This document shows positions 45,251 to 53,311 of a stretch of 54,409 nucleotides of DNA, piece by piece (the first letter of the stretch is position 1; each line of letters opens with the position of its first letter). The DNA lies in assembly GCA_029550345.1 (NCBI GenBank), contig JAKPHK010000092.1, forward strand, positions 1 through 54,409. The letters are read 5' to 3'. The notes beneath the pieces were generated by a model. It had not been told where the DNA came from. It did no database searches and was given only the letters and a program-made list of their open reading frames with translations. The stretch is from Pseudomonadota bacterium (GTDB taxonomy: Bacteria > Pseudomonadota > Alphaproteobacteria > Sphingomonadales > Sphingomonadaceae). The translations under genes were made by a program, and so were the position numbers.

Positions 45251-45664
45251 GTGGCGCTGCACCTCACCAAGGTCGCCTATGGCGCCACTTCGCTTGAGGA
45301 AATGCGCGGCTGGTTTGCCACGCGCGGCGATGAAGCGCGGCTGACCACCCGCTATCTGCCCAAGCGCCACGAGGAAATCGTCCCCGCCGATGGCTCTCAG
45401 CCCGGTTCGCTGTTCTGGATCTTCAAGCACCAGCTGGTGATGCGCAGCCCGATCCTGCGCTTCGAAGAGGCCGAAGGCGGCAAGACCGCGATCGTGATCG
45501 CCCCGCGCCTGATCGAAGTCCACCCCCGGCCCAAGCGGGCGCATCAAGGCTGGCGTTATCTGGAAGAGGCCGACGCTCCGGCCGATCTCGGCGCCGATGA
45601 ATCGGCCGGAGAGGTCCTGCCCGGCCACCTTGCCGCCGATCTTGCCCGGCTCGGTCTGGTCTGA
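45251..45664 (+). CDS. DUF1489 family protein
   Basis: Protein of 137 residues of the alphaproteobacterial DUF1489 family (MALHLTKVAYG at the start, RYLPKRHEEI and SLFWIFKHQLVMRSPIL inside). Function unknown. The GTG start lies 4 nt after the mgtE stop. Soluble. Confidence 0.85.
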   Translation: MALHLTKVAYGATSLEEMRGWFATRGDEARLTTRYLPKRHEEIVPADGSQPGSLFWIFKHQLVMRSPILRFEEAEGGKTAIVIAPRLIEVHPRPKRAHQGWRYLEEADAPADLGADESAGEVLPGHLAADLARLGLV

Positions 45665-45764
45665 TCCCGCCCGCCAAAGTTCTGCTTTCCAGCGCCGGGG
45701 CAAAGCTCTCTTCCCCGATCGCCGCAGTTGTGCGAGGCCTGTTTGATCAGGGAGAATCGCGACC

Positions 45765-46553
45765 ATGCCGGTCTTCGGTCTAATCGAACTGCCATATGCC
45801 GCCGCCGGGCTGCTGGTCGGCTTTCTGGTCGGGCTGACCGGGGTGGGCGGCGGATCGCTGATGACCCCGCTGCTGGTGCTGGTCTTCGGCGTCAGTCCGC
45901 AGACTGCGGTCGGCACCGACCTGCTGTTCGCGGCCATTACCAAGACGGTTGGCGGAACCGTCCATGGCTGGCGCGATACGGTTGACTGGAAGATCGTGCG
46001 GCGCCTTGCCACCGGCAGCCTGCCCGCCGCGGTGCTGACGCTGATCGCGCTCAACACCTTCATCCATGTCGGCAGCGGAACCAGCCGGGTGATCCTGACC
46101 GTGCTGGGCGCGATGCTGATCCTGACCGCGATCGGCATCCTGTTCCAGCGGCGGCTGCTGGCCTATGGCGCCACGCACCACCCGCTGGCACCGGACAACG
46201 CCCTGATCCCCACGGTCGCGCTGGGGGCGGTGCTGGGCGTCCTCGTCTCGCTCTCCTCGGTTGGCGCGGGCGCGATCGGCGTCACCGTGCTGCTGATGCT
46301 CTATCGCCGTCTGCCGATCCTGCGCCTGATTGGATCGGACATCGCCCACGCCGTGCCGCTGGCCTTCGTCGCCGGGTTCGGACACTGGATCATCGGCGGG
46401 GTCAATGGCGGCCTGCTCCTGAGCCTGCTGGCGGGATCGCTGCCGGGCGTGATTGCCGGAAGCCTGCTGGCCAGCCGCGCCCCCGATCATTTCCTGCGCC
46501 CCGCGCTGGCCGCCGTTTTGGTACTGTCGGGCGTAAAACTGCTGGCTGGCTAA
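45765..46553 (+). CDS. TauE/SafE family sulfite/organosulfur exporter
   Basis: Membrane protein of 262 residues with about eight helices. LVGLTGVGGGSLMTPLLVLVFG and the repeat half GVLVSLSSVGAGAIGVTVL are the two family signatures. Its substrate may be sulfite or sulfonates. GGGAGAA precedes the ATG. The 3' end overlaps the convergent DsbA gene by 4 nt. Confidence 0.9.
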   Translation: MPVFGLIELPYAAAGLLVGFLVGLTGVGGGSLMTPLLVLVFGVSPQTAVGTDLLFAAITKTVGGTVHGWRDTVDWKIVRRLATGSLPAAVLTLIALNTFIHVGSGTSRVILTVLGAMLILTAIGILFQRRLLAYGATHHPLAPDNALIPTVALGAVLGVLVSLSSVGAGAIGVTVLLMLYRRLPILRLIGSDIAHAVPLAFVAGFGHWIIGGVNGGLLLSLLAGSLPGVIAGSLLASRAPDHFLRPALAAVLVLSGVKLLAG

Positions 46554-47230
46554 AGCCCTTTTGCCGCCACCCGCCGCAGGGCATTGGCATAGACTTCAGG
46601 CTCCTGCGCGCCGGGGATCAGGAACTTGCCCTGAACCACCATCGCCGGAACGCCGCTGATGTTCATGTCCCAGGCCTGCGCCTCCTCGCGCCGGACGATC
46701 TGGCCAAGCGCTTCATCATCGATCGCGGCGCGGGCAGCACCCCGGTCAAGCCCGACCGAGGCGGCAATATCGGCCAGAACGTCAGGATCGGAGACATCGC
46801 GGCGCTGCTGGAAATGGGCATCGAACAGCGCAAGTTTCAGCGCGGTCTGCACCTTCGCCCCTGCCTCCACCAAGGCCCATTTCAGCAACTTGTGCGCGGC
46901 GAAAGTGTTTCGCATCATCGCTTTGGGCGGCTCACCCTCGCCCATGAAATCGAACGAATAACCGGCCCGCCATCCGATCTCCAGCAGCTGGGCACGGCCC
47001 GCTTCGGCCTGCTGCGGTGTCCGTCCATATTTGCGGACGATATGTTCGGCCTGCCCCTCACCTTCCGGGGGCATATCGGGGTTGAGTTCGAACGGCAGCC
47101 AGCGGATCTCCGCCTCGATCTCGCCTTCGAGCAGCGCCAGCCCCTTTTGCAGCTGGGAATAGCCGATGATGCACCATGGGCACATCACATCCGAATAGAT
47201 GTCGATCGTCAGGCGGGCGGGTTGGCTCAT
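46550..47230 (-). CDS. FrnE-like DsbA family oxidoreductase
   Basis: Cytoplasmic thioredoxin-fold protein of 226 residues with CPWC at 17-20 and the cis-proline in SGVPAMVVQG. The DsbA insertion is the 2-hydroxychromene isomerase/FrnE type. No signal peptide. The ATG overlaps the nudC stop (ATGA), so it is translationally coupled to nudC. Confidence 0.91.
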   Translation of the reverse strand: MSQPARLTIDIYSDVMCPWCIIGYSQLQKGLALLEGEIEAEIRWLPFELNPDMPPEGEGQAEHIVRKYGRTPQQAEAGRAQLLEIGWRAGYSFDFMGEGEPPKAMMRNTFAAHKLLKWALVEAGAKVQTALKLALFDAHFQQRRDVSDPDVLADIAASVGLDRGAARAAIDDEALGQIVRREEAQAWDMNISGVPAMVVQGKFLIPGAQEPEVYANALRRVAAKGL

Positions 47231-48108
47231 CGCGCCAGCCACCATTTCAGCAGGTGATGGGCGATCGCCTGCGGCGGCGGAGCGATGAAGCGGGCATCAT
47301 CATCACCGCGCATCGCGGCAGCCACTTCGTCGCGGCTGAACCAGTCCGCTTCTTCCAGCTCGGTCCGGTCGATCGTCAGCGCATCGTCCAGCGCCTCGGC
47401 ATGGCAGCCGATCATCAGGCTGGAGGGGAACGGCCAGGGCTGACTGCCGACATAGGACACCTTGCCCACGCTCACCCCGGCTTCTTCCAGCACCTCGCGC
47501 GCGACGGCCTCTTCGATGCTCTCTCCCGGCTCGACAAAACCGGCAAGCGTGGACAGGCGGCGCGGCGGAAAGCGCGGCTGGCGGCCCAGCAGCAGCCGGC
47601 CATCATGTTCGACCAGCATGATCGTCACCGGATCGACCCGTGGGAAATGCTCGGCCTTGCAGACCTCGTTGGTGCAATTGCGCTGCCAGCCGCCTTTGGC
47701 CAGCATGGTGGGATTGCCGCAACGCGCGCAATAGCGGTGCCGCGCGTGCCAATCGATCAGGCTGCGCGCCGTGCCATAGGTGGCCAGCTCTTCGTGCCCC
47801 AGGCTCGACATCGCGGCCCACAGCCGCGGGTTTGCCGGGGCGACCGAACCAAGCAGGGTGGGCGAGACTGCGGCGAAGCAGGCCTTGTTCTGGGCAAGGC
47901 CAAGGAACACCAGCTCCGCATCGGGATCGGCATCGGCCAGGCTGCCCCAGGCCAGCGCGCCATCGACATCGAAAACCGGATCGAGCCCATCGAGCATCAG
48001 CAGCCGGGCCCGCCAATCCATCAGCGCAGCCAACCGATCGGCATCGGCGCGGATCTGATCGGCCCGGTCCAGCCCCGAACCGGCGAAAGCAATCGGCCCG
48101 ATCGTCAT
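47227..48108 (-). CDS. nudC: NADH pyrophosphatase NudC
   Basis: Nudix hydrolase of 293 residues that cleaves NADH/NAD+ and removes NAD caps from RNA. A four-cysteine zinc ribbon (CARCGNP and NCTNEVC) precedes the Nudix box GFVEPGESIEEAVAREVLEEAG and the downstream SQPWPFPSSLM motif that recognises NAD. Start and stop both overlap neighbouring genes by 4 nt. Confidence 0.95.
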   Translation of the reverse strand: MTIGPIAFAGSGLDRADQIRADADRLAALMDWRARLLMLDGLDPVFDVDGALAWGSLADADPDAELVFLGLAQNKACFAAVSPTLLGSVAPANPRLWAAMSSLGHEELATYGTARSLIDWHARHRYCARCGNPTMLAKGGWQRNCTNEVCKAEHFPRVDPVTIMLVEHDGRLLLGRQPRFPPRRLSTLAGFVEPGESIEEAVAREVLEEAGVSVGKVSYVGSQPWPFPSSLMIGCHAEALDDALTIDRTELEEADWFSRDEVAAAMRGDDDARFIAPPPQAIAHHLLKWWLAR

Positions 48109-49418
48109 TGTGGCCTGCCCCCCATCGCCGCAAGGTCCGTCCCCACCGCCGCCGGGAATTCCCGCAGCACCGGCAGCACTTCCTGCGGCATATACTGCGT
48201 ATAGAGCCCGGTGCGCAGTTTCAGCCGGGTCTGGGCAAAGCCGATGGTGCCGGCCGCACCCGACCAGCCATAGAGCCCCTCATCCCTGCCCTTGCCCGAA
48301 ATTCCGCCCGCGCCGAACCCGTTTCCGTCCACCCAGGTTCCGGTCAGATCGGCCCCGGACGGCAGAAGATCGGATGTGGCAAGCGCCACCGTCTCCTCGC
48401 GCAGCAGGCGCTTGCCGCGATGCACCCCGCCGTTGACGATCATCGCCAGAAACCGGTCAAAATCGCGCGGCGTGGTGACCAGGCCCGATCCGCCATAGGC
48501 AAAGGGCGTCGGCTTGCGGTAGATTGAATCGCTGGGCCCGTCGATCGGCACCGGCACGCCCTTCAGCAGCAGATAGTTGGTGGTCAGATGCGGCACCGCA
48601 TCACTGGCGAGCTGGAAGGTGCTTGCAGCCATGTCGAGCGGAGCGAACACCCGCTCCTGAAGAAAGGCACCAAAGCTCTTCGCCCCGGCGGCGCGCTGGA
48701 CGATCAGGCCCAGCACGTCGAGGCTCATCGAATAGCGCCAGGCCTTGCCCGGTTCAAAGCACAGCGGGACTGTTGCAGTGCGGCGCAGGAATTCGTCGGG
48801 ATCGGGCACCTTGGCCCCGCCCGACAGGCCAGGGATCGGCAGGCTGGAAACAATCGCCGGGATCAGGCCCAGCCGCTCCATTTCGCGGGCAATCGGCTTG
48901 TTCTTGCCAATTCCGGCATAGCCCAGCCCGGCGGTGTGGGTCAGCAGATGGCGCACGGTGATCAGCTTGTCGGTCGGCCGCGCGGCAAGGCTCTTGTCGG
49001 GATCGATCGCCACCTTCATCCGCGAAAATTCGGGCGCAAAATCGGCGATCGGCTGATCGAGCCGCAGCTTACCCTCCTCCACCAGCATCATTGCCGCGAT
49101 TCCGGTAACCGGCTTGGTCTGGGAATAGGCGCGGAACAGGCTGTCCTGCCCCATTGCGTCCTTGTCGGAAAAGCCCTCCTTGCCGCGCGCGATGTAGATC
49201 GGCGCCTCATCGCGCCAGCCCAGCGCGGCGATCATGCCCGATACCTGACGCGAGACGACGTACTTATCGACGAATGCGGTCACCGCCGGCCATTGCGCAG
49301 GATCGGCAGCGGCCTGCGCCAGCAACCGTTGCAGCGGCAGGCCGCCGATCAGCCCGCCGGCCCCGATCAGCGCCGTGGCGCGCAGCAAACTGCGGCGCGT
49401 CAGTTCGACTTCGGACAT
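48105..49418 (-). CDS. Exported serine hydrolase of the beta-lactamase/esterase (class C) family
   Basis: Protein of 437 residues with a twin-arginine-like signal (TRRSLLRATALIGAGG at 7-22). The active serine is S99 in SQTK (99-102) and the tyrosine motif is YSM near 240. It resembles esterases EstB/LipL more than true beta-lactamases. GGGGAG lies upstream of the ATG at 49418. The downstream nudC overlaps by 4 nt. Confidence 0.9.
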   Translation of the reverse strand: MSEVELTRRSLLRATALIGAGGLIGGLPLQRLLAQAAADPAQWPAVTAFVDKYVVSRQVSGMIAALGWRDEAPIYIARGKEGFSDKDAMGQDSLFRAYSQTKPVTGIAAMMLVEEGKLRLDQPIADFAPEFSRMKVAIDPDKSLAARPTDKLITVRHLLTHTAGLGYAGIGKNKPIAREMERLGLIPAIVSSLPIPGLSGGAKVPDPDEFLRRTATVPLCFEPGKAWRYSMSLDVLGLIVQRAAGAKSFGAFLQERVFAPLDMAASTFQLASDAVPHLTTNYLLLKGVPVPIDGPSDSIYRKPTPFAYGGSGLVTTPRDFDRFLAMIVNGGVHRGKRLLREETVALATSDLLPSGADLTGTWVDGNGFGAGGISGKGRDEGLYGWSGAAGTIGFAQTRLKLRTGLYTQYMPQEVLPVLREFPAAVGTDLAAMGGRPQ

Positions 49419-49437
49419 CAAATTCTCCCCAGACCTG

Positions 49438-50463
49438 TCAGGCCAGTGCCAATCGCGCTGCTTTGGCAAACAGGGTCGGCAGCCCCGCCTGATCCAGGTC
49501 ATCGCGCCGCCACCATTCGCCGTCTTCGCCGCCAAGCCTAGCCCAATCGCCTCCCGAATAAAGCAGCAATTGCATTTCGAGATCGAAATGGGTGAAGCCG
49601 TGGCGAACCGTTCCGGCGCTGGTCCAGCTTCCGGCAAGCGGCGGATCGCCGTGGCCGTCGGCGCGGGCGGACCAGCCATCGTCAGGCAGTGCGCGCATTC
49701 CGCCCAGCATCCCCCGCCCCGGCCGCCGGACCAGCCAGACCGCTCCGTCGCGCTCGATCCAGAAGGCGCGGCCCTGGCGCAGCGGCCTGGCCTTTTTCGG
49801 GGCCTTGACCGGGAAATGCTCGGCTCCCGCAATCCGACCCTGGCACCCTTCGGCGAGTGGGCAGATCGCGCAGCGCGGATTGCGCACGGTGCAGACCGTC
49901 GCGCCCAAGTCCATCATCGCCTGGGCAAAATCGCCGGGGCGTTCGGCCGGGGTCAGGCCCAGCACGCGGGCGCGGATCGCCGCCCTGGCGCCGGGCAAAG
50001 GCTCTGCAATCGCGAACAGCCGCGCCGCCACCCGCTCGACATTGGCATCGACCACCGCGGCCCGCTCGCCAAAGGCAATCGCCGCGACCGCCGCTGCGGT
50101 ATAGGCACCCAGCCCGGGCAGTTCGCGCAGTTCGCCCTCGCTGCTCGGAAAGGTCCCGCCGCGCGCCGCCACGGCTCTGGCGCAGGCCAGCAGGTTGCGC
50201 GCCCGGGCGTAATAACCAAGTCCGGCCCAGGCAGCCATGACATCGGCATCATCAGCCGCAGCAAGATCGCTAACCGTCGGCCAGCGCTCAAGAAACCGGG
50301 CGAAATAGGGCCCGACCGCCGCCACCGTGGTCTGCTGCAGCATCACTTCCGACAGCCAGACCCGGTAGGGTTCTGGCGGCGGTGTGCCAGGCGGGCTGCG
50401 CCACGGCAGCGCGCGCGCCTGGCGATCGTACCATGCAAGCAGGCGTTTGGCGGTGGCGTCCAT
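49438..50463 (-). CDS. mutY: A/G-specific adenine glycosylase MutY
   Basis: DNA repair enzyme of 341 residues that removes adenine opposite 8-oxoguanine. The catalytic Glu is E39 (EVMLQQT), the HhH motif is LPGLGAYTAAAV and the catalytic Asp lies in VVDANVERV. The Fe-S cluster cysteines C-X6-C-X2-C-X5-C are present, with a C-terminal NUDIX-like domain for 8-oxoG recognition. The ATG at 50463 is 29 nt from the divergent dciA start. Confidence 0.95.
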   Translation of the reverse strand: MDATAKRLLAWYDRQARALPWRSPPGTPPPEPYRVWLSEVMLQQTTVAAVGPYFARFLERWPTVSDLAAADDADVMAAWAGLGYYARARNLLACARAVAARGGTFPSSEGELRELPGLGAYTAAAVAAIAFGERAAVVDANVERVAARLFAIAEPLPGARAAIRARVLGLTPAERPGDFAQAMMDLGATVCTVRNPRCAICPLAEGCQGRIAGAEHFPVKAPKKARPLRQGRAFWIERDGAVWLVRRPGRGMLGGMRALPDDGWSARADGHGDPPLAGSWTSAGTVRHGFTHFDLEMQLLLYSGGDWARLGGEDGEWWRRDDLDQAGLPTLFAKAARLALA

Positions 50464-50492
50464 CGCCCGCCTATGGCATTGCCGAAGCCGCA

Positions 50493-51026
50493 ATGGAACG
50501 GGACAAGGACAAACCGGCCGCAAAGCCCCGCCGCTACGAGCGGCCGCGCGGTGCCGCAACCCGCCCGATCGGTGAGCTGATGCCCGAAATCGGCCGCACC
50601 GCCTTTCGCAAGTTCGGTTTCATCCAGTCAAGCGTGGTCACCCGCTGGGCCGAGATCGTGGGTGATCGCCACGCCCGGGTCTGCGCCCCGGAATCGATTC
50701 GCTTCCCCCCCGGCGAGAAGAGCGAGGGCATCCTGCAACTGGTGGTAATCCCCGCCCATGCCCCGATAATCACCCATGTCGTGCCGGAAATCATCGCCCG
50801 GGTGAACCGCTTCTTCGGCTACAACGCGGTTGCCCGGGTCAAGCTTCGGCAAGGTGAGGTTAAGCCGCCGTCTGCTCAGAAGAGCGCCATTGCGGCCCCG
50901 TCGCTGCGTCCGATCCCGATCGAGCTGGGCGAAAGCCTGCGCGACATCGGCGATCCGGAACTGCGCACGGTGCTGGAATCGCTGGCCCGCAGCCTGGGCG
51001 AAGCAAAAGGGGACGGGCAGGAATGA
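50493..51026 (+). CDS. dciA: DciA-type replicative helicase operator (DUF721)
   Basis: Protein of 177 residues with the DUF721 domain (about 30-120, containing VTRWAEIVGDRHA and LQLVVIPAHAPIITHV). DciA proteins load the replicative helicase DnaB in bacteria without DnaC. The region after 125 is proline/lysine rich. The stop overlaps the dsbA ATG by 4 nt. Confidence 0.88.
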   Translation: MERDKDKPAAKPRRYERPRGAATRPIGELMPEIGRTAFRKFGFIQSSVVTRWAEIVGDRHARVCAPESIRFPPGEKSEGILQLVVIPAHAPIITHVVPEIIARVNRFFGYNAVARVKLRQGEVKPPSAQKSAIAAPSLRPIPIELGESLRDIGDPELRTVLESLARSLGEAKGDGQE

Positions 51027-51718
51027 CGCGGGGCAAGAACGCTCTGCTGTGGATTGCCGCGCTGGGCAGCGCCCTGCCGCTGGCCGTGGCCGCCGCGCCC
51101 AAGACCGTCGCCTGGAGCAATACCGTCACCCTTGGCGCCAATGGCAGCCATATGCTCGGCAATCCCGAGGCCGGAACCCGGCTGGTCGAGTACAACAGCT
51201 ATACGTGCCCGCACTGCGCGCGCTACAACCTGCAATCCGAAGGGGTGCTGCGCCTCGCCTACATTCCGTCGGGCAAGATTTCGGTCGAAGTTCGGCAATT
51301 TCCGCTGAACCCGATTGACGTTGCCGCCGCGATGCTGGCCGCCTGCGGACCGAAAGAGAAGTTCTTCCTCAATCACACCGCGCTGCTGCGCAGTCAGGAA
51401 AAGTGGGCGGCGCCGATCAGCTATGCCACCGGTGCGCAGCAGGCGCGCTGGAAGCACCCGGACCTTGGCACCCGCAACCGCGCGATCGCTTCGGACCTGC
51501 ATCTTTATGACGTGATGGAAACCCGCGGCTATGATCGCCAGACGCTGGAACGCTGCCTGACCGACAAGACCGAAGCCGCCCGGATCGAAGCACAACGCGC
51601 CGCGGCCGAAGCTGACGGGGTTGTGGGAACTCCCAGTTTCTCGATCAACGGCAAGCTGCTATTGGATACCAACGATTGGGCCAGCCTGCGCCCGCAACTG
51701 GATGAAAGCCTGAGATAA
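51023..51718 (+). CDS. DsbA-like periplasmic thiol oxidoreductase 1
   Basis: Protein of 231 residues with a signal peptide (about 1-24) and a thioredoxin fold, active site CPHC at 62-65 and cis-proline in VVGTPSFSING. It probably oxidises or isomerises disulfides in exported proteins. First of three adjacent DsbA-like genes and translationally coupled to dciA. Confidence 0.92.
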   Translation: MTRGKNALLWIAALGSALPLAVAAAPKTVAWSNTVTLGANGSHMLGNPEAGTRLVEYNSYTCPHCARYNLQSEGVLRLAYIPSGKISVEVRQFPLNPIDVAAAMLAACGPKEKFFLNHTALLRSQEKWAAPISYATGAQQARWKHPDLGTRNRAIASDLHLYDVMETRGYDRQTLERCLTDKTEAARIEAQRAAAEADGVVGTPSFSINGKLLLDTNDWASLRPQLDESLR

Positions 51719-51722
51719 CCCG

Positions 51723-52421
51723 ATGATGAAGATCGCCGTAACCGCCCTGCTCGGCCTGACCCTCGCCGCCGCACCGCTGATCGCCAAGCCCGCACCAAAA
51801 AGTGCCGCGGCCACCCCGAAGTGGGATCTGAAGCTGGCCCGATCGGCAACCGGCAACCACCTGTTCGGCAACCCGGCCGCCAAGGTAAAGGTGGTCGAAT
51901 ACATCAGCTATACCTGCAGCCACTGCGCCCATTTCGCGATGGAATCGAAGGGACCGCTGTTCTCAGGCCCGGTTCGCCAGGGCAAGGTCTCGATCGAAAT
52001 CCAGCCCTTCTTCCGCAACGGGATCGACGTTGCCGCCACGCTGCTGGCGCAGTGCGGGCCGGACAGCAAGTTCATGGGTAATCACGAAGCGATCCTGGCG
52101 ACGCAGGAATCGTGGCTCAAGGAACCCACAAACCCCAACGCCAAAGAACGCTGGGCCAGCACCGATTTCGGCCTCAAGATGAAATACGTGGCGCAGGACA
52201 TGGGCCTCTACAAGCTGATGCTGGGGCGCGGCTATACCCCGGCCCAGCTCGACAAGTGTCTTGCCAACAAGGCGTTGGGTGACAAGCTGGCCAACCAGAC
52301 GGCCGATGCCGGAAACCGCATCGGCGTGAAGGGCACGCCCAGCTTCCTGATCAACGGCAAGTTGCAGGATGCCTATTCATGGGACGCGCTCAAACCGCTG
52401 CTGGACGCCGCATTGCGCTGA
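51723..52421 (+). CDS. DsbA-like periplasmic thiol oxidoreductase 2
   Basis: Protein of 232 residues with a signal peptide (about 1-21), active site CSHC at 65-68 and cis-proline in VKGTPSFLING. It begins 4 nt after the previous gene and clearly shares ancestry with it. The CSHC dipeptide differs from the CPHC of copy 1, which may change redox potential. Confidence 0.92.
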   Translation: MMKIAVTALLGLTLAAAPLIAKPAPKSAAATPKWDLKLARSATGNHLFGNPAAKVKVVEYISYTCSHCAHFAMESKGPLFSGPVRQGKVSIEIQPFFRNGIDVAATLLAQCGPDSKFMGNHEAILATQESWLKEPTNPNAKERWASTDFGLKMKYVAQDMGLYKLMLGRGYTPAQLDKCLANKALGDKLANQTADAGNRIGVKGTPSFLINGKLQDAYSWDALKPLLDAALR

Positions 52422-52523
52422 TTCAGCTGTGGAGAAGCATCCGGGCAGCAAAGGCTATCCTTCTGTCCGGTCGCTTTCCCCGCTACCCTTCCCGACTCGA
52501 ACGCCTGACAAAGCGAGATTGCA

Positions 52524-53282
52524 ATGACCCTTCCCCGCACCCGCCTGCTGATCACCCTGGCCCTGGCTCCGCTGGCGCTGGCCGCCTGCAAGCAATCGGC
52601 CGATAGCGCCGCAACCGATGGTTCGGCGCCGTCCGCCCCGGTTGCCGCCGTTGCCCCGCCCGCCGGCAAGGCCTGGACCGATGTCGTTTCGGTCACGCCC
52701 GATGGCGGTTACAAGATGGGCAACCCCGACGCGCCGATCAAACTGATCGAATATGGCGCGCTCAGCTGCTCGCACTGCGCCGAATTTGCGCATGAATCGT
52801 CCAAGGAACTGCTCGGCGATTTCGTCGCCAGCGGGAAGGTCAGCTACGAGCTGCGCTTCTTCATGCTCAATATCCTCGATCTGCCGGCAACCCTGCTCGC
52901 CACCTGTGGCCCACCCGAAGCGGCGATCCCGCTGGCCGAACAGTTCTGGGCCTGGCAGCCAAATATGTTCGAAAACCTGAAGGCGGCCGGTGACGGACAG
53001 ATTCAGGCAGCCGGCTCCCTGCCGCCCGCACAGCGCTTTGGCGCGGTTGCCAAGCTGGGCGGGATGGACAAGTTCTTCGCCAGCCGCGGCATTGCCGAAG
53101 CCCAGGGCGCAATGTGCCTGGCCGACACTACCAAGGCGACGGCCCTTGCCAACCAGACCGACAAGGGCAGCAAGGAAATGGGCGTTACCGGGACGCCCAC
53201 CTTTTTCATCAACGGCAAGAAGGTTGAAGCTGGAACCTGGCCGAAAGTGAAGCAGGCGCTGCAGGCTGCGGGCGCCCGCTAG
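52524..53282 (+). CDS. DsbA-like thiol oxidoreductase 3, lipoprotein
   Basis: Protein of 252 residues with a lipobox LAAC (Cys22), a linker rich in Ala/Ser/Pro, then a thioredoxin fold with CSHC at 82-85 and cis-proline in VTGTPTFFING. The membrane anchor distinguishes it from the two upstream copies. A 102-nt gap without a clear promoter separates it from copy 2. It lies 29 nt upstream of smc. Confidence 0.91.
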   Translation: MTLPRTRLLITLALAPLALAACKQSADSAATDGSAPSAPVAAVAPPAGKAWTDVVSVTPDGGYKMGNPDAPIKLIEYGALSCSHCAEFAHESSKELLGDFVASGKVSYELRFFMLNILDLPATLLATCGPPEAAIPLAEQFWAWQPNMFENLKAAGDGQIQAAGSLPPAQRFGAVAKLGGMDKFFASRGIAEAQGAMCLADTTKATALANQTDKGSKEMGVTGTPTFFINGKKVEAGTWPKVKQALQAAGAR

Positions 53283-53311
53283 GCACCGCCACAGGGGGGA
53301 CCAACCGCGCC

